Below are positions 7,145 through 8,745 of a stretch of DNA of 8,745 nucleotides, piece after piece. The DNA comes from Clostridia bacterium (lineage in GTDB: Bacteria > Bacillota > Clostridia > Oscillospirales > CAG-272). A program made the translations under genes and the position numbers. Each line of letters opens with the position of its first letter. Within the stretch, counting starts at the first letter, position 1. The notes beneath the pieces were generated by a model. The model made no database searches. It was given only the letters and a program-made list of their open reading frames with translations, and was not told the DNA's origin. Location: the NCBI GenBank assembly GCA_017631215.1, contig JAGBTR010000034.1, positions 1 to 8,745 on the forward strand, in the 5' to 3' direction.

Positions 7145-8506
7145 TCAGCGATCCTCCATATTGATATAGTCCTGCTCGTCCTTGACGCAGGCGTAGGCGG
7201 GGCGAATGATCTTGCCCGAGTTCTGGATCTCCTCCATACGGTGCGCGCTCCAGCCTGCGATGCGCGAGACGGCAAAGATGGGGGTGTACAGCTCGTGCGG
7301 CAGACCCAGCATACCGTAGACCAGACCCGAATAGAAGTCGATGTTGGGGCTGACGCCCTTGAACAGCTTGCGCTTCTCGCCGATGACCTCGGGAGCCAGA
7401 CGTGCGACCGTCTCGTACAGTGCAAACTCCTCCTGCATTCCCTTTTCCTCCGCCAGCTTTTTCGCCCAGACCTTGAGGATCTCGGCGCGGGGGTCGGACA
7501 TCGAGTAGACGGCGTGTCCCATACCGTAGATGAGACCGGCACCGTCGAAGGCGCTGCGGTCGAGCAGGTCGACCAGATAATCCTTGATCGAGCCCTCGTC
7601 GCTCGTGTCGACCGATTGCTTCATATCCTCGAACATCTTGGTCACCTTGACGTTGGCACCGCCGTGGCGGGGACCCTTGAGCGAGCCCAGCGCGGCCGAG
7701 ATGGCCGAGTAGGTGTCGGTGCCCGACGAGGTGACGACGTGGGTGGTGAAGGTCGAGTTGTTGCCGCCGCCGTGCTCGGCGTGGAGCACGAGTGCCAGAT
7801 CGAGCAGCTGTGCCTCAAGCGCGGTGAATTCACCGTTGTCGCGAAGCAGATACAGGAGATTCTCGGCGGCGCTGAGCTCGGGCTTGGGGAAGTGGATGAC
7901 CAGACTGCGGTTGTTGTGATAGTGCTCGTAGGAGTGATAGCCGTAGACGGCGAGCAGCGGAAACTGCGCGATGAGCTGGAGGCACTGGCGCAGCACGTTG
8001 GGCGTCGAGATGTCGTCGGGGTGGTCGTCGTAGGCGTACAGCGCCAGCACGCTGCGCGACAGCATATTCATCATATCCTTGCCCGACGCCTTGAGGATCA
8101 TATCGCGTACAAACGAGGGCGGCAGCGAGCGGTAATGCGAGAGCTGGGCGGAAAAATCAGCCAGCTCCTGCGCGGTGGGCAGCTTGGAGAAGAGAAGCAG
8201 ATAGACCGTCTCCTCAAAGCCGAAGCGACCGGCGGACGAAAAGCCCTCGACCAGATCGCGCACGTCGTAGCCGCGGTAGTAAAGACGGCCGTGGCAGGGC
8301 TGGGGCGTGCCGTCGGGGCCGCGCTCCTTGGTGACGATGTTGGAGACCTCGGTCAAGCCCGCCACGACGCCGACGCCGTTCTGGTCGCGCAAGCCGCGCT
8401 TGACGTTGTGCTCGTTGTACATCGCGGGCTCGATGCCGTTGTTGGCATCACTGCGCGCCGCGAGTCGGTGCAGATAAGGGGTAAGATCGGAAAAATTGGA
8501 AGACAT
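7145..8506 (-). CDS. gltA: citrate synthase
   Basis: The 453-residue enzyme condenses acetyl-CoA and oxaloacetate to citrate and CoA in the cytosol, opening the branch to 2-oxoglutarate and glutamate. Catalytic residues are present: His245 in LHAEHGGGNNST (241-252), His331 in GMGHAVYSMSDPRA (328-341), and Asp390 in NIDFYSG (388-394), equivalent to His264, His305 and Asp362 of E. coli GltA. GPRHGGANVKV (278-288) is the usual central motif. GHAVY in place of GHRVY, an N-terminal segment longer than in the roughly 370-residue Bacillus CitZ type, and the absence of the E. coli NADH-binding domain fit the clostridial version. The frame extends to 8554, but ATG 8506 has AAAGGAGGT (8512-8520) 5 nt before it. 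A 2-methylcitrate synthase role is less likely, as no prp genes are nearby. It is followed by the coupled acetyltransferase gene. Confidence 0.94.
   Translation of the reverse strand: MSSNFSDLTPYLHRLAARSDANNGIEPAMYNEHNVKRGLRDQNGVGVVAGLTEVSNIVTKERGPDGTPQPCHGRLYYRGYDVRDLVEGFSSAGRFGFEETVYLLLFSKLPTAQELADFSAQLSHYRSLPPSFVRDMILKASGKDMMNMLSRSVLALYAYDDHPDDISTPNVLRQCLQLIAQFPLLAVYGYHSYEHYHNNRSLVIHFPKPELSAAENLLYLLRDNGEFTALEAQLLDLALVLHAEHGGGNNSTFTTHVVTSSGTDTYSAISAALGSLKGPRHGGANVKVTKMFEDMKQSVDTSDEGSIKDYLVDLLDRSAFDGAGLIYGMGHAVYSMSDPRAEILKVWAKKLAEEKGMQEEFALYETVARLAPEVIGEKRKLFKGVSPNIDFYSGLVYGMLGLPHELYTPIFAVSRIAGWSAHRMEEIQNSGKIIRPAYACVKDEQDYINMEDR
7153..7157 (-). promoter_or_regulatory. ribosome-binding site deciding the GNAT start
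   Basis: GGAGG lies within the final codons of citrate synthase (Met-Glu-Asp-Arg-stop), 9 nt before ATG 7143. It fixes the acetyltransferase start at 7143 rather than the much longer open frame. Confidence 0.85.
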
Positions 8507-8511
8507 TTCGG

Positions 8512-8520
8512 ACCTCCTTT
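8512..8520 (-). promoter_or_regulatory. ribosome-binding site deciding the citrate synthase start
   Basis: AAAGGAGGT, a full match to the anti-Shine-Dalgarno sequence, sits 5 nt before ATG 8506. The upstream ATG at 8554 overlaps the promoter -10 region and lies ahead of the likely transcription start, so it cannot be used. Confidence 0.93.
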
Positions 8521-8544
8521 GACATAGTTTGATCAAGATAGGAC

Positions 8545-8573
8545 AGTATACCACTTTTTGCCCGATTTGTCAA
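8545..8573 (-). promoter_or_regulatory. sigma-A promoter for citrate synthase-GNAT
   Basis: On the minus strand TTGACA (8568-8573), a 17-nt spacer and TATACT (8545-8550) form a near-consensus promoter. The start near 8538 gives a leader of about 32 nt. The 8-bp palindrome TTGATCAA (8529-8536) falls right at the start of the leader and could be an operator half-site cluster, but it is short enough to be chance. Confidence 0.88.
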
Positions 8574-8584
8574 GCCCCGCAAGC

Positions 8585-8603
8585 AAAAAAGGAGCACCCG
8601 ACC
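8585..8603 (-). terminator. 3' half of a rho-independent terminator, apparently split
   Basis: Read on the minus strand, GGTCGGGTGCTCC is followed by six T (8585-8590 in reverse), the layout of a terminator's descending arm and U-tract. The matching ascending arm (GGAGCACC-like) should lie to the right, but the insertion sequence begins there instead. I infer that the element inserted into the loop or stem of the terminator of the gene formerly upstream. The missing arm would be expected beyond the far end of the element, outside the window. Confidence 0.45.
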
Positions 8604-8652
8604 GTGTAGTGTTACAATAGATGTGAGACTGAAAGTAAAAAAAGGATAGAAA

Positions 8653-8719
8653 AAGTGATTGAGTTCTGTTAAAATAGAATTACCCCTAACTCATCCCAAC
8701 AGAAAGGACTCAATCACTT
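8653..8719 (+). promoter_or_regulatory. stem that buries the transposase ribosome-binding site
   Basis: AAGTGATTGAGTTCT (8653-8667) pairs with AGGACTCAATCACTT (8705-8719) over 15 bp with a single G-U pair, leaving a 37-nt loop. The second arm contains the AGGA of the ribosome site (8705-8708) and stops one base before the ATG at 8721. An alternative register, starting from AACAGA (8698-8703), pairs 18 bp and bulges AAGG (8704-8707). A transcript entering from outside the element would carry both arms and hide the site, as is known for IS10 and IS50. Confidence 0.7.
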
Positions 8720-8720
8720 C

Positions 8721-8745
8721 ATGAAACATTATACCACAAACAAAC
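8721..8745 (+). CDS. start of a transposase gene (partial, eight codons)
   Basis: ATG 8721 opens a frame reading MKHYTTNK before the window ends. AAAGGA (8703-8708) lies 12 nt upstream. The first residues resemble IS30-family transposases, which continue with a helix-turn-helix and a DDE catalytic core; none of that can be seen here. The family call rests on a short match and the general layout. Confidence 0.5.

Larger units (their letters stand above)
8604..8745 (+). mobile_element. left end of an insertion sequence, probably IS30 family (truncated by window edge)
   Basis: Base composition changes sharply here: the sequence is A/T-rich against the G+C-rich genes to the left. It contains a leader with a long inverted repeat and then a plus-strand ATG starting a protein MKHYTTNK, which resembles the N-terminus of IS30-type transposases of Clostridia. 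The boundary is uncertain. I place it near 8604 because TGTAG at 8605 resembles the tip of IS30 ends and because the terminator half stops there. The other terminal repeat and any target duplication are outside the window. Confidence 0.5.

Noticed and set aside
7144..7542. Longer N-terminus for the acetyltransferase (start at 7542)
   Set aside because: It lies wholly within citrate synthase and is low-complexity, and a strong GGAGG site supports ATG 7143.
1..8745. CRISPR array, tRNA, rRNA, riboswitch or phage defence genes
   Set aside because: I looked for evenly spaced repeats, tRNA arms, and long structured leaders before the genes. None is present; leaders are only about 30-40 nt and the genes are metabolic.

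Overview
The window looks like ordinary chromosome from an uncultured Clostridia-type member of the Bacillota. The reasons are a moderately high G+C content, strong Shine-Dalgarno sites (AAAGGAGGT, GGAGG), textbook sigma-A promoters, U-tract hairpin terminators, a type III glutamine synthetase, a clostridial-style citrate synthase and a lipoprotein sugar-binding protein. I cannot name a genus. Every complete gene is on the minus strand, so transcription runs right to left.

Layout, in the order of transcription. At the right edge (about 8604-8745, plus strand) is the first part of an insertion sequence, probably of the IS30 family, cut off eight codons into its transposase. It appears to have landed in a rho-independent terminator, half of which survives at 8585-8603. 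Next come citrate synthase (7145-8506) and a tightly coupled GNAT acetyltransferase (6622-7143), ending in a strong terminator (6568-6608). A second unit follows, with its own consensus promoter (6479-6507): a solute-binding lipoprotein (4940-6436) and a cytosolic alpha/beta hydrolase (4057-4914), with a terminator at 4014-4047. A third unit has a perfect consensus promoter (3898-3926): glutamine synthetase type III, glnN (1747-3852), with a terminator at 1707-1740. Then comes D-lactate dehydrogenase (654-1652), which has no convincing promoter or terminator of its own. The last 653 bases hold no believable gene but are packed with short perfect hairpins.

How the genes might fit together (inference). 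Citrate synthase feeds the oxidative branch from acetyl-CoA to 2-oxoglutarate and glutamate, and GlnN turns glutamate and ammonia into glutamine. D-lactate dehydrogenase disposes of fermentative NADH. The binding lipoprotein and hydrolase look like a small module for capturing and de-esterifying an acylated carbohydrate, with the membrane permease encoded elsewhere.

Most of the window is housekeeping. The parts that deserve a second look are the hairpin field at 97-589, the insertion-sequence leader whose ribosome-binding site is buried in a long stem, the apparent split terminator beside it, and the near-identical promoters (TTGACAAAT) of three separate units.
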